This document shows positions 45,366 through 54,646 of a stretch of 64,000 nucleotides of DNA, one piece after another. The notes beneath the pieces were generated by a model. It did not search any database, was not told where the DNA came from, and worked only from the letters and a program-made list of their open reading frames with translations. Position 1 is the first letter of the stretch; every line of letters starts with the position of its first letter. The DNA lies in contig NZ_CP132194.1 in the NCBI RefSeq assembly GCF_030718935.1, positions 2,480,001-2,544,000 on the forward strand, given 5' to 3'. This DNA is from Psychrobacter sp. M13 (GTDB taxonomy: Bacteria > Pseudomonadota > Gammaproteobacteria > Pseudomonadales > Moraxellaceae). A program made the position numbers and the translations under genes.

Positions 45366-45998
45366 TTATTTGGTTGCTATCCAGAATATCTCTTTGGAGC
45401 GCGCACGTGAAGCGGCAGGCTTTATACTGCGTACTTTACTAAAATCTTTTTGCATCTGTTGACGTAGCTCTTGCATGCCTACGCCTTCAAATACTTTCAT
45501 AATCAAAGCGCCACCACTAGGTAGCGTGGCCAAAGCAAACTCCACTGCCAACTCACACAAGTAAATCATCCGCGGCTGATCCACTGCGCTATTGCCTGCG
45601 GTGTTAGGCGCCATATCAGACAATACGACATTCACTTGCTTGTTACCGACCTCGCGCATAATACGGTCGAAAACCTCAGCTTCACGAAAGTCACCCTGAA
45701 TAAAAGTAACATCAGCTAAAGCGTCCATGGCTAAGATGTCAGAGGCGATAAGTGTACCCTTCTCACCAACTAATTTGCTCGCAACTTGTGACCAGCTACC
45801 AGGCGCACTACCTAGATCGACTACGGTCGCCCCTTTAGTAATAAGATTGGTTTTTTCATTGATCTCAAGCAGTTTATAAGCGGCGCGCGCACGATAGCCA
45901 TCTTTTTGCGCTTTTTGTACGTAATGGTCATCGATATGCTCTTTTATCCAAGCACGGCTACTTTTTGTCAGTTTCTTATTGTCAATGCGGGTGGCCAA
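45366..45998 (-). CDS. rlmE: 23S rRNA (uridine-2'-O-)-methyltransferase RlmE
   Basis: Methylates the ribose of U2552 in the ribosomal A-loop. The 210-residue protein has the FtsJ fold with K (SSRAWIKEH), DLGSAPGSWSQVA as SAM site, VLSDMAPNTAGN as catalytic Asp segment, and LIMKVFEG with the catalytic Lys and Glu. It is upstream of ftsH (259-bp gap) and divergent from yhbY, the conserved gamma-proteobacterial layout. Confidence 0.98.
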   Translation of the reverse strand: MATRIDNKKLTKSSRAWIKEHIDDHYVQKAQKDGYRARAAYKLLEINEKTNLITKGATVVDLGSAPGSWSQVASKLVGEKGTLIASDILAMDALADVTFIQGDFREAEVFDRIMREVGNKQVNVVLSDMAPNTAGNSAVDQPRMIYLCELAVEFALATLPSGGALIMKVFEGVGMQELRQQMQKDFSKVRSIKPAASRARSKEIFWIATK

Positions 45999-46281
45999 AA
46001 CATTTGCTCCTGTTGTACTTCTATAGCTTTACAGCTTTTTGCGAGCTGTGCTATTTACTGTGTGCTGCTCGTTGATAGCTAATAGCTTTAAAAGCCTATA
46101 TTAAGATCGTATTAAAGCATCATTTAACAGCTTTATTAGGCGTGAGCGTTTATAATAGATTCAAGACAATCATTTTAACATCTTCATGATTAAAATCGTG
46201 CACAATACTGCCGATTTAATCCCAGATATGTTTTAGACAAACTGATTGTTAATTTTTAATTTGATAACGCTTAGGAATTTT
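45999..46281. other. Divergent rlmE/yhbY region
   Basis: About 280 bp of AT-rich sequence. A perfect TATAAT at 46151-46156 faces yhbY, but no -35 matches at a 16-18 bp distance. No other structure. Confidence 0.4.
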
Positions 46282-46593
46282 ATGCAACTCGATAACGCAA
46301 CTATTAAACGCCTAAAAGGTATTGGTCACGAGCTAAAACCAATAGTCATGATCGGTAATAATGGTGTTACGCCAGCGATCACTGAAGAGATTGATCGTGC
46401 TTTGAGCGATCATGAGCTTATAAAGGTAAAACTACCAGCAGGAAGTAAGCACGAACGCGACTTGGTTTGTACTGAGCTAGCGGTTGCTGCTAAGGCTCAA
46501 CTGATCCACACTATCGGACGTATGGCATTATTACTACGTCAAAATCCGAATGCCAACCCAAAACTGTCAAACTTAGCTCGCCATGCCGAGTAG
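46282..46593 (+). CDS. yhbY: Ribosome assembly RNA-binding protein YhbY
   Basis: Small CRM-domain protein that associates with pre-50S particles. The 103-residue protein has LKGIGHELKPIVMIGNNGVT with the GxxG loop, HELIKVKLPAGS and IHTIGRMALLLRQNP. The frame extends to 46246 upstream, but the ATG at 46282 is preceded by AGGA 6 nt away and matches the family start. Divergent from rlmE, as usual. Confidence 0.97.
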   Translation: MQLDNATIKRLKGIGHELKPIVMIGNNGVTPAITEEIDRALSDHELIKVKLPAGSKHERDLVCTELAVAAKAQLIHTIGRMALLLRQNPNANPKLSNLARHAE

Positions 46594-46700
46594 CTTTAGT
46601 TTGACTATATAAGTAGATAAGCAAAGAAGGCTGCGAATGAATATCGTGGCCTTTTTTATCGACTATCATCCTACGTATTAGCTATGAAAGAAAAATTATC

Positions 46701-47435
46701 ATGAGCCAACGCTTCAAACTACAGCTCGCTATGGATGGCTTGTCAATAGCTGCGCGACAGCTCAGCATCTCAGTAGAGCAGTTGCATCTTATCCAAGTCA
46801 TGGTTGATATATCGCTTATTCAACCGTCAACGCTGGCGCTAACTTATCAAATTCGATTACCCAATAGGCGTCTGGCGAGTTTATTTGACTGGCCACAATG
46901 GCAACCTGATCAAGTCAAGTTTATCGATTACTTATGGGAGCAAACTTGTCTAGAGTGTTTTATAACGGGCGCTAACCCATCAAGTGATATCGACCAAACC
47001 ACCCATTATATCGAGATTAATGCGAGTCCCAATGGACGCTACGCGTTATATCAATTTGCAGATTACCGTCAGCCTGACTGTATGCCGCCTGTGCCCTTAT
47101 ATAAAGCTAATAGTGACGAGCAGGCTAGTATAAATTGGATAGCTCATTTACCCTTGAATCGTTTTCTTAACACAAGCTCGCTTAATGTAGCTCATAGGGC
47201 GACATCGACGCCCAACTCTTTGTCTGCACTGATGTTCACAGCTGTCTATGACTATAAACGTAGCTTTACTATCGATTTGGATCAATTGCCCCGAAGTTTA
47301 CTTGCTAAGGGTATTGAGCAGCTGCACCCTTGCGTGATTCTTTACTTTGATAGCGTCGCTTTATACTTTGCAGCAAAGCACGCCTCCCCACCTGATTTTC
47401 ATCAAAAACACTATTGGACAAACTTTAAGCCGTAA
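46701..47435 (+). CDS. DOMON-like (CBM9-type) domain protein
   Basis: A 244-residue protein. The segment LWEQTCLECFI, followed by YIEINASPNGRYALYQFADYR, is the characteristic pattern of DOMON-like type-9 carbohydrate-binding-fold proteins of bacteria. The C-terminal part ends in a beta strand phrase HPCVILYFDSVALYFAAKH. No signal peptide is seen, so it is likely cytoplasmic. Ligand and function are unknown; relatives are annotated only by fold. Confidence 0.75.
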   Translation: MSQRFKLQLAMDGLSIAARQLSISVEQLHLIQVMVDISLIQPSTLALTYQIRLPNRRLASLFDWPQWQPDQVKFIDYLWEQTCLECFITGANPSSDIDQTTHYIEINASPNGRYALYQFADYRQPDCMPPVPLYKANSDEQASINWIAHLPLNRFLNTSSLNVAHRATSTPNSLSALMFTAVYDYKRSFTIDLDQLPRSLLAKGIEQLHPCVILYFDSVALYFAAKHASPPDFHQKHYWTNFKP

Positions 47436-47495
47436 AATTATCATTACGGTCTAAACTACCGTGCATATTGCAAATAAAACCTAAAGCATAAGCAT

Positions 47496-47538
47496 AAAAA
47501 ACTCAGTAATACCATTCTAAGGCATTACTGAGTTTTTA
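47496..47538. terminator. Bidirectional terminator
   Basis: ACTCAGTAAT (47501-47510) and ATTACTGAGT (47524-47533) pair, flanked by A5 on the left and T5 on the right, so it can stop transcripts from both convergent genes. Confidence 0.9.
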
Positions 47539-47559
47539 GAGTGCTACCATCTTAGCTCA

Positions 47560-48285
47560 TTATTCAGCCATAGCTAGATAAATACCACGATCTGAGGCAT
47601 CATCAACGTATTGAGAATCGCGCCATGTAGTATAGCTATAAGTACCACTATACGGGCTAATGCTCTTCTGACGGAAATCTGATACCCAGTCCGTACCATC
47701 AAATATTTGGATATGACCATGTGGACGGCTTGAGGTACGGTTGTAAACAACAACATCACCTACTTGAGGTTGCATATCATTACTGATCTTAGTAAAGCCT
47801 GCATTGCTAAGCGTACCGCGAGTGGCATACTGATAAGCTGAAGGATTAGGAGTGAATTCATAACCTGCAGATTGCAGCGCTTTACGCACATAACGTGCAC
47901 AGTAACCAGAGCTTCTAGAGAGCGCTACGCGTGAAGCACGAGCAGCAGCGATAGCAGGAGCTGAATTGCTATCTGGGATGCTATTACTGATTTTTTGCTG
48001 GCGCTCATAAGATAAGCGACTGGTCAATGAGGCTAACTGATATTCTTTTTGTTTGGCGTGAGCACTAAGGTTATCGATAGCTTGACTAATCTCGTCATTG
48101 CTAGACACATAGGCACCACTATTAGTGCTATATATGTTTTTAACAGAACCGTAATTTTGAGAGATAGAGCTATTGGTGATGGTATGACTCAAGGTATTGT
48201 TCGGTTGAAAGGTTGTTTCTACAGCACCGTTAGCCTGTGCTATGCCCATTCCCAATACTGACAAAATCAATAAAGCTTGTTTCAT
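47560..48285 (-). CDS. Secreted CHAP/NlpC-P60-like cysteine peptidase
   Basis: A 241-residue exported protein. The signal peptide (MKQALLILSVLGMGIAQANGA) begins at the ATG at 48285, preceded by AGG; the open frame reaches 48324 but that part does not resemble an export signal. A helical segment (about 65-100) may form a coiled coil. The C-terminal papain-like domain has SGYCARYVRKALQ (Cys129), VGDVVVYNRTSSRPHGHIQIFDG (His189/His191) and WVSDF, the pattern of murein amidases or endopeptidases. A peptidoglycan substrate is inferred from the fold and the secretion. Confidence 0.75.
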   Translation of the reverse strand: MKQALLILSVLGMGIAQANGAVETTFQPNNTLSHTITNSSISQNYGSVKNIYSTNSGAYVSSNDEISQAIDNLSAHAKQKEYQLASLTSRLSYERQQKISNSIPDSNSAPAIAAARASRVALSRSSGYCARYVRKALQSAGYEFTPNPSAYQYATRGTLSNAGFTKISNDMQPQVGDVVVYNRTSSRPHGHIQIFDGTDWVSDFRQKSISPYSGTYSYTTWRDSQYVDDASDRGIYLAMAE

Positions 48286-48532
48286 AAATTTACTACCTAT
48301 TGTTAATGCAAGATTGCTCATCATCCATGACGAACATCAATTAATTTAGAGGATATAATCATCAAACAAACATGATAAAATCCTAGGTCAAGCAGTAAGC
48401 TCTTTAATCTTCAATGGAACATGGCATTATTACCATCATATTTATCCATCTCACAAATAGCTTACGATATATCTTAAAACCTTGAATAATCAACTCTATG
48501 ATTATGCAATGCTTAGCAAACGAGTCTTCATC

Positions 48533-49039
48533 ATGTCTAACAAACAACCTAATCAGCTCGCCAAACTTATCGATCATCAAATTTTTGCTGGTAGCGCACT
48601 ACCTCAAACCCTTGCTGATAACATGCGTCTTTATGTAAAGGCGACTAATGAGCTAAAAGAGCTGTTAATAGACTGTTTGCCTGATGAAATACTTGAAAGC
48701 TGCTGGGTAGTAGGTCTAACCTCTGAGAAACTAACACTGAGTGTGATTTCTACTACTGCTGCCAACCATATCCGTTATTTACAAAAGTCATATCTAGAAG
48801 TGTTAACAAAGCAGTCTTTGACCTTTCAACACCTTAATCGAATTCAGGTGATAGTAGCTAAGACATCTCAACCAAATATGACTTCTCAAGCACTCTCTTC
48901 AGTCTTATCGGAATCGTCTAAAGCTCATGAATATAAAGCCCTGACCCCGAACACAAAACGGACTATAGCACAGGCAATAGAGCATGTCACCACTGATAAA
49001 AACCTCAAAAACGCTCTTTTAAGACTCATTAATGACTAA
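48533..49039 (+). CDS. dciA: DciA-like helicase-loading protein (DUF721)
   Basis: A 168-residue protein matching the DUF721/DciA family, the ancestral loader of the DnaB helicase in bacteria without DnaC or DnaI. The N-terminal helix-plus-KH-like fold has LVYVKATNELKELL-like sequence (LRLYVKATNELKELLI), SCWVVGLTSEKLTLSVISTT and ANHIRYLQKSYLEVL. The position next to lpxC matches dciA in Pseudomonas. The frame extends upstream to TTG 48482; the ATG at 48533 gives the usual N-terminus, with a weak Shine-Dalgarno. A Ser-rich disordered C-terminal half follows. Confidence 0.8.
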   Translation: MSNKQPNQLAKLIDHQIFAGSALPQTLADNMRLYVKATNELKELLIDCLPDEILESCWVVGLTSEKLTLSVISTTAANHIRYLQKSYLEVLTKQSLTFQHLNRIQVIVAKTSQPNMTSQALSSVLSESSKAHEYKALTPNTKRTIAQAIEHVTTDKNLKNALLRLIND

Positions 49040-49122
49040 AACTTACTACCTTACAATGTAAAGTTATGTAAATAAACTATAAAAAAGCTGACTGAAAATA
49101 CAACTTTTAGCGGCTTTTATCC

Positions 49123-49182
49123 AAAAAAAAGTCTGAACACCTTTATATGCATAATATGAATATAAAGGTGTTCAGACTTTTT
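49123..49182. terminator. Strong bidirectional terminator between dciA and lpxC
   Basis: GTCTGAACACCTTTATA (49131-49147) and its exact complement (49161-49177) form a 17-bp stem with a 13-nt loop, flanked by A8 and T5. It lies between two convergent genes. A weaker hairpin (49082-49118) precedes it. Confidence 0.95.
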
Positions 49183-49326
49183 GCTTCTTCAAGCTCTTAT
49201 TTTACTAAGGGTTGGAATGGATGATAATCTAGCAATTATTGAAATAATGATAGCAAAATGACAATTATCGCCGTCTACTATGTAATATTACGTAATTGTT
49301 GCGATACATCCTGTATATTCGTGTAC

Positions 49327-50256
49327 TTATCCCTTAACCATTGTATTAGTCAGAGGTAAATATTCGATAGGACAGCTTACATTGTCATAAAAAGTTACAA
49401 TTTCGTAGCAACTTTCATCAGACAGCACTTCCCGAACGAGTAAATTATTCAAAGCATGACCTGATTTATAAGCATTGAAACGGCCCACTATCGGATAACC
49501 AATAAGATATAAGTCGCCCAAAGCATCTAAAATTTTATGGCGAACGAACTCATCAGCAAAACGCAGTCCTTCAGCGTTAAGCACTTTTGATTCATCGATA
49601 ACTATGGCGTTATCCATGCTACCGCCTAGCGCTAGATTGTTCTTACGTAAAGCTTCAATATCATTTAAAAAGCCAAAGGTACGTGCGGAGCTTAACTCTT
49701 CGATGAAGTTTTGGGTAGAAAACTGCAATTGTGCATGTTGATGATCTTTGTCAAAGGCTGGATGATCAAAGTCAATTTCGAAATTTAATTCAAAACCATC
49801 ATAGGGACGAAGCTCTGCCCACTTGTCATCTACCCTCACCTTCACAGGTTTAATAATTCTTAAAAATTTCTTTGGCGCGTCTTGCTCTACAAATCCAGCT
49901 TGTAATAACAACCCTACAAAGGGTGAGGCACTACCATCCATGATAGGTATCTCGCTTGCTGATACTCGAATGAGCAAGTTATCAACGCCTAGACCTGCAA
50001 CCGCGCTAAGCAGATGTTCAACCGTTCCTACTCGAGTACCGCCAAAGACTAGATTGGATGACATCATAGTGTCTTGAACCAAAAAAGCACTAGCTGGAAT
50101 AGCAACACTATCTTCGATGTCTGAGCGCTCAAATACTACACCAGTATCGACAGGCTGAGGATAAAACTCTAAATTAACAGACTCGCCACTATGCAGACCT
50201 GTACCAGTAATTGATATCGCTGTTTTTATAGTTCGTTGATTCATGGCTACTCTCAC
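49327..50256 (-). CDS. lpxC: UDP-3-O-acyl-N-acetylglucosamine deacetylase LpxC
   Basis: Zinc-dependent deacetylase that commits UDP-GlcNAc to lipid A synthesis. The 309-residue protein has the zinc ligands in VGTVEHLLSAVAGLGVDNLLI (His), and FVRHKILDALGDLYLIG (His and Asp). SARTFGF is the substrate-binding loop. The catalytic His lies in FNAYKSGHALNNLLVRE. It follows ftsZ by about 370 bp, as at the end of most gammaproteobacterial dcw clusters, but after a terminator. Stability control by FtsH is known in E. coli. Confidence 0.98.
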   Translation of the reverse strand: MRVAMNQRTIKTAISITGTGLHSGESVNLEFYPQPVDTGVVFERSDIEDSVAIPASAFLVQDTMMSSNLVFGGTRVGTVEHLLSAVAGLGVDNLLIRVSASEIPIMDGSASPFVGLLLQAGFVEQDAPKKFLRIIKPVKVRVDDKWAELRPYDGFELNFEIDFDHPAFDKDHQHAQLQFSTQNFIEELSSARTFGFLNDIEALRKNNLALGGSMDNAIVIDESKVLNAEGLRFADEFVRHKILDALGDLYLIGYPIVGRFNAYKSGHALNNLLVREVLSDESCYEIVTFYDNVSCPIEYLPLTNTMVKG

Positions 50257-50625
50257 ATATTTTGTTACAATTGCCCTAGTGTACCACTAGCCAACACCAA
50301 TTCGCTATAGGTAAAAATTACTGACTTGTTTACTTATCATATGAGCTTATTTCATTGTTATAATTTTTTTAATAATAAAAAAGCTTATGTAAGTAGTATT
50401 AGAAGCTATATTTTGACGTAAGATTCAGGCGAATCGTTCCTTATATACTTTAAATTCAACATCATACAAATAATTAAGATAAAAAAAAGCCAGCTTTGTA
50501 TCGCTGACTTTTTTTCAAAATAAATAACGTTAATTAAAAGTTTTCATAGTCATTAAATTACTAAATAGTAGTTATAAGTAATATTTTCAATAACAATTAT
50601 TAGAGGATGTCCCTAAATATAGCCC
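50257..50625. other. ftsZ-lpxC intergenic region
   Basis: About 370 bp holding the ftsZ terminator at 50482-50515 and the presumed lpxC promoter. No clear promoter hexamers and no reading frame are seen. Confidence 0.5.
50482..50515 (-). terminator. Terminator of ftsZ
   Basis: AAAGCCAGC and GCTGACTTT pair, with a mismatch that becomes G-U in minus-strand RNA, followed by eight T residues on that strand. It separates ftsZ from lpxC. Confidence 0.88.
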
Positions 50626-51816
50626 TTATCTGTTCTGTTGGCGTCTCAAATAGTCTTGAATACTATTGGTTTGAGTAGGTCGCTTCTCTTGCTCTGAGCT
50701 TGGGCGAGCAACATTGTTTTGATAGGACTGCACTTTTGATTGCTTTTGACTATTTAAAGCACTGGTATGCAAGTTAGGGTCAACCGCTTGATTACTAGTG
50801 GCAGAAGGGACTGGTTGTACAGTCTCAGACCCTGATTGCTCATTCAGAGTCAGTCCAGTTGCTATAACAGTAACATGAATATCATCACCCATATCTTCGT
50901 CTATCACTGAACCATAGAAAATATCAGCTTCATCTGTATCAGTAATAGCCTCAACGATCTCACTGATTTGACTAAACTCTTCTAGTGATAAAGATTCAGA
51001 AGACATAACGTTAACGATCAAGCCTTTGGCATTCTCTAAACGCAAATCATCAAGTAACGGTGATCTGATCGCTTTTTCTGTCGCTTGACGGGCACGATCA
51101 TCGCCACTAGCGCGACCGATACCCATCATAGCATGGCCTTTAGCAGTCATCGCTGTACGGATATCGTTAAAATCAATATTAATGACGCCTTTGCTAGCGA
51201 TAGTCCCAGCAATACCTTGCACAGCATGCAACAACACATCATCTGCCTTTTTAAAAGCGTCTTGCATTGAGATGTTACCGTAGATACTCATTAGCTTATC
51301 ATTAGGGATAGTGATAATAGAGTCAACAAAATTGGTAAGTTGCTCGATTCCAGCTTTAGCTGCTTTGATGCGCTTACCGCCTTCAAACTTAAAGGGTGTG
51401 GTCACTACAGCAACAGTAGGTACTTCCATCTCTTTAGCAATACGAGCGATAACAGGCGCTGCACCTGTACCAGTACCACCACCCATACCTGCCGTAATGA
51501 ATACCATATCCGCACTTTCGAGTAAGCTGCGAATCGCATCCTCTTCACTCTCAGCGGCTTCACGTCCTACTTCAGGATTAGCACCCGCACCTAAGCCACG
51601 GTTGCTCTTGGCACCGAGCTGTAGTTTATGCGGCGCAGTCAGACGATCAAGTGCTTGTTTATCTGTATTAGCGCAGACAAACGTCACTCCTTGAATACCT
51701 TGCTGTACCATGTGCTCAACGGCATTACCGCCGCCACCGCCGACCCCGAATACGATAAAACGAGCTTGACCATTAGATTGCGAATGATTGTCATCTGGCA
51801 TGGTGTATTTTGACAT
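50626..51816 (-). CDS. ftsZ: Cell division protein FtsZ
   Basis: Tubulin-like GTPase that forms the Z ring. The 396-residue protein has GVGGGGGNAVEHMV, the GTP-binding tubulin signature GGGTGTGAAPVIA, NVDFNDI-like INIDFNDIRT (T7 loop), and a Gln/Ser-rich linker. The C-terminal peptide SIQDYLRRQQNR is the FtsA/ZipA-binding tail. It is downstream of ftsA by 113 bp. Confidence 0.99.
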   Translation of the reverse strand: MSKYTMPDDNHSQSNGQARFIVFGVGGGGGNAVEHMVQQGIQGVTFVCANTDKQALDRLTAPHKLQLGAKSNRGLGAGANPEVGREAAESEEDAIRSLLESADMVFITAGMGGGTGTGAAPVIARIAKEMEVPTVAVVTTPFKFEGGKRIKAAKAGIEQLTNFVDSIITIPNDKLMSIYGNISMQDAFKKADDVLLHAVQGIAGTIASKGVINIDFNDIRTAMTAKGHAMMGIGRASGDDRARQATEKAIRSPLLDDLRLENAKGLIVNVMSSESLSLEEFSQISEIVEAITDTDEADIFYGSVIDEDMGDDIHVTVIATGLTLNEQSGSETVQPVPSATSNQAVDPNLHTSALNSQKQSKVQSYQNNVARPSSEQEKRPTQTNSIQDYLRRQQNR

Positions 51817-51929
51817 AAATAGGTTTCTCCAGTTGCAGATAGCATAATGATCGATAGGTAATGACGCCTAAAAAACGTGTTATCGACTGACTATATGTAA
51901 ATATATTAAATAAAATAAAGACTAATTGT

Positions 51930-53222
51930 CTACAAGATTTTTTTGAGCATACTATTAAAGCGTTGACCAACACCGCGAAATGCATTCTTCACGCGTTTTT
52001 GCTCAGCCGCTTCCGGCTCACTTTGCTCACTATGACGAAACTGCTCACTTTGACTATATAACAAAGTACCAAAAGCGGTCTGATAAGCACGATCGTTGAC
52101 TTGCGTATTCAGCTGTTTGAAAGAGTCTTCATTTTCAAAGTGGTTATAAGCGCTGATAGCAGGATGAGTATTCGTCATTACTACTGGCATCTTTAATAGC
52201 TTTTTAGCGAAAGGAACCATGCCTTTTATAGCACTACCACCACCTGTCAATACAAAACCGCGATCAATATAATGTAGCAGATCGGCATCATGAAGCTGAC
52301 GCACTATTTCAGTAAATATTTGCACATAACGCGCTTCAATAATCTGCGCTAAACTATAAGTATGTACATTCAGAGCATCTGCCGCTCCCTGCGTCTTATA
52401 AAGAAAGAACACGCTAGGATCTATACTAGGCACATCAACAGTACCATGTAATTTTTTTAGCTTTTCAGCCTCTATCATAGAAATACCAAAATCTGCTGAT
52501 ATATCCATGGTCACCGCATGACTACCGCTTGGCACGCAATGAGTAAAAATTAATTTGTTTTCTTTATAGACACAAATACTAGTTGTGCTGGCGCCAATAT
52601 CGATTAAGCAGACGCCTTGCTGACGCTCTTCATTTATGAGGCTGTATTCAGCACTGGTTATGGCATCAAAAACCACATGATCAACACCAACATCACAGCT
52701 TTGCAGTAGTTTTTGAATATTTTGGCGACTGACCACTGGTAGCATCATCATATGATACATAACGGTGATGTCTTTAGCCAACATCTCCATAGCATCATCA
52801 ACGATAGTGTCCTGCTCATCGACATAGATGCCTTGTTGACAGCAATGCATCAAATAATAGTCAGGAGGTAAGTCCTTGGATTTGGCATTAGACAAAGCTT
52901 GTACCATATCTTTTGCCGCGACTGTACCGTCTTCAACAGCGACTTGTCCTATACTGTTTTTACTGGATAGCTCAGGTGTTGATAAAGTTAACCAAACGCT
53001 GTGCACCCGACAATTAGCAGTATCTTCCGCGTCTTGAATGGCTTGTTTGATGGCGCTTTGCAGACGTTCACGATGTATGATCTTACCTTGATAAAAGTCA
53101 TTACTTTTGACTTGTCCAACACCCATAATGCGAATGTCTTTTTCGGACACAACACTACCTATCACCACATAGACCGCAGTGGCACTTAAATGAACAACGA
53201 CTAGATTTTCAGTATTTTTCAT
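51930..53222 (-). CDS. ftsA: Cell division protein FtsA
   Basis: Actin-like membrane anchor of the Z ring. The 430-residue protein has the SHS2/1C domain, LIDIGASTTSICVYKENKLI (phosphate 1 motif), and ILTGGGSAIKG-like FVLTGGGSAIKGM. The C-terminal amphipathic tail (RGVGQRFNSMLKKIL) is the membrane-targeting sequence. The frame opens at 53270, but MKNTENLVVVHLSATAV at 53222 matches the family start. A small GGAGAC/GTCTCC inverted repeat (53249-53268) lies in the leader. It follows ftsQ by 211 bp. Confidence 0.97.
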   Translation of the reverse strand: MKNTENLVVVHLSATAVYVVIGSVVSEKDIRIMGVGQVKSNDFYQGKIIHRERLQSAIKQAIQDAEDTANCRVHSVWLTLSTPELSSKNSIGQVAVEDGTVAAKDMVQALSNAKSKDLPPDYYLMHCCQQGIYVDEQDTIVDDAMEMLAKDITVMYHMMMLPVVSRQNIQKLLQSCDVGVDHVVFDAITSAEYSLINEERQQGVCLIDIGASTTSICVYKENKLIFTHCVPSGSHAVTMDISADFGISMIEAEKLKKLHGTVDVPSIDPSVFFLYKTQGAADALNVHTYSLAQIIEARYVQIFTEIVRQLHDADLLHYIDRGFVLTGGGSAIKGMVPFAKKLLKMPVVMTNTHPAISAYNHFENEDSFKQLNTQVNDRAYQTAFGTLLYSQSEQFRHSEQSEPEAAEQKRVKNAFRGVGQRFNSMLKKIL

Positions 53223-53433
53223 GTTACCAGACAAATTATCATAAAACAGGAGACCATATGACGTCTCCATTAAATCATTAAAACGAACGTTTAAAGCCTT
53301 TAGAATAGAGCAAACTTATTTACAAACCATAAAGCTAATAATTCAGTCATTAACTGGGTGTTATATAGCGACTATTATTATAGATATTATATAAAAACAA
53401 AAGTATAAAAACCCAGAACTTAGGGCATAAATA

Positions 53434-54249
53434 TTAAGGCAAAGGTGCTACAGCTTCTAGCACTGGTTCTGCATTAAGCTCAACATTATGCCAAGCGATA
53501 GTAAAACCATTCTTATAACGCAAATCTACTGACTGAATGTTCTCACGACGACTGCTCAATTGACTTGCTAACAGCTGACTGAGATTGAGCAGTTTTTGCG
53601 CCGTATTTTCGTTATCGACAATCACTCGCAAACCATTATCAAAACGTATTAGCCAAGTCATACGTGGCGTCAAAATAATATCTTCTACGTACATGTCCAA
53701 AGGAGCATACCAGTCATTTATCTGCTGCATCTGCTGCATAATAACTGGTGCTTGACTCACTTCACCTTGCAGATTTGCAAAACTTTGCTGCGTCAGATCT
53801 TTGTTATTTACTGGAACAAATACCTTGCCTTTAGCATCTACCAAACGCTCAGTGCCAAAGTTAGCAACGGCTTGTTTAGGTAACGCAGTAATCACTATGC
53901 CCTGTTGCCAGTCACGAGTGACACTCACTTGATCGACCCAAGCCATACCTAAGACAATGTCCCGTAGAGCTTGCAGGTCAGTCGTAAAAAAGCTACTGAC
54001 TATCTGCTGATCCATCGCTTGCTGTAAAATCTGATTTTGACTGACTGTCAGACCTTTAGTGCTTACCTGAACTGCTGCTGGCGGTGCATCGCGTAGAGCC
54101 TTGGCACCCATCAGTAATATCAATAGTAACAAGCCGATAACCAATGCTGTAAAAAAGTACTTAGCAGATGTTGGTAGAGAAAATCTAGACTCTTGGCTAA
54201 GACGATCATCACTCATCAAGTCACCCAATTCATTGACAGCTTGAGTCAT
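53434..54249 (-). CDS. ftsQ: Cell division protein FtsQ
   Basis: Bitopic divisome protein linking early and late division components. The 271-residue protein has a cytoplasmic N-terminus, one hydrophobic helix (about 30-46), a POTRA domain (about 58-125, QQAMDQQIVSSFFTTDLQALRDIVLGM) and the beta domain ending with VDLRYKNGFTIAW. It lies between ddl (397 bp upstream) and ftsA. In many relatives ddl, ftsQ and ftsA overlap; here the gaps are large. Confidence 0.95.
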   Translation of the reverse strand: MTQAVNELGDLMSDDRLSQESRFSLPTSAKYFFTALVIGLLLLILLMGAKALRDAPPAAVQVSTKGLTVSQNQILQQAMDQQIVSSFFTTDLQALRDIVLGMAWVDQVSVTRDWQQGIVITALPKQAVANFGTERLVDAKGKVFVPVNNKDLTQQSFANLQGEVSQAPVIMQQMQQINDWYAPLDMYVEDIILTPRMTWLIRFDNGLRVIVDNENTAQKLLNLSQLLASQLSSRRENIQSVDLRYKNGFTIAWHNVELNAEPVLEAVAPLP

Positions 54250-54646
54250 GATAGTAGTCGTCCCTATATTGCTTTAACTGTAGTGTGTATTTGTTTCTGA
54301 TTATTCAATATTAAAACATATAACTGATGCTATAAATTCCTAACTAAAACAACCTAAATATAAGGCCTGTCATTCTGAAATCAGCTGACATTAAAGCTAG
54401 TAAAATATAAAAACTAAATCAGTCATGACTATTGCTAGGCTTTGATTTTATGGTAAATATTAAAAATTGGCATATCATATGCTTAACTATTAAAATAAGT
54501 CAATCGTTATGAAATAAATTTCTAATCTCAATCTTAATGTTAACGTATTTTATCGCTAAACAATAGCTCAAGCCGCGCTAAGACTATTGAATTTACACAA
54601 GTTTACATGTTGCTGTTTTATAGCAGCTTCCCTGAGACATTATAGA
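54250..54646. other. ddl-ftsQ intergenic region
   Basis: About 400 bp of AT-rich sequence inside the division cluster. I see no gene, no strong terminator and no confident promoter hexamers, although the length suggests that ftsQ has its own promoter. Confidence 0.5.
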
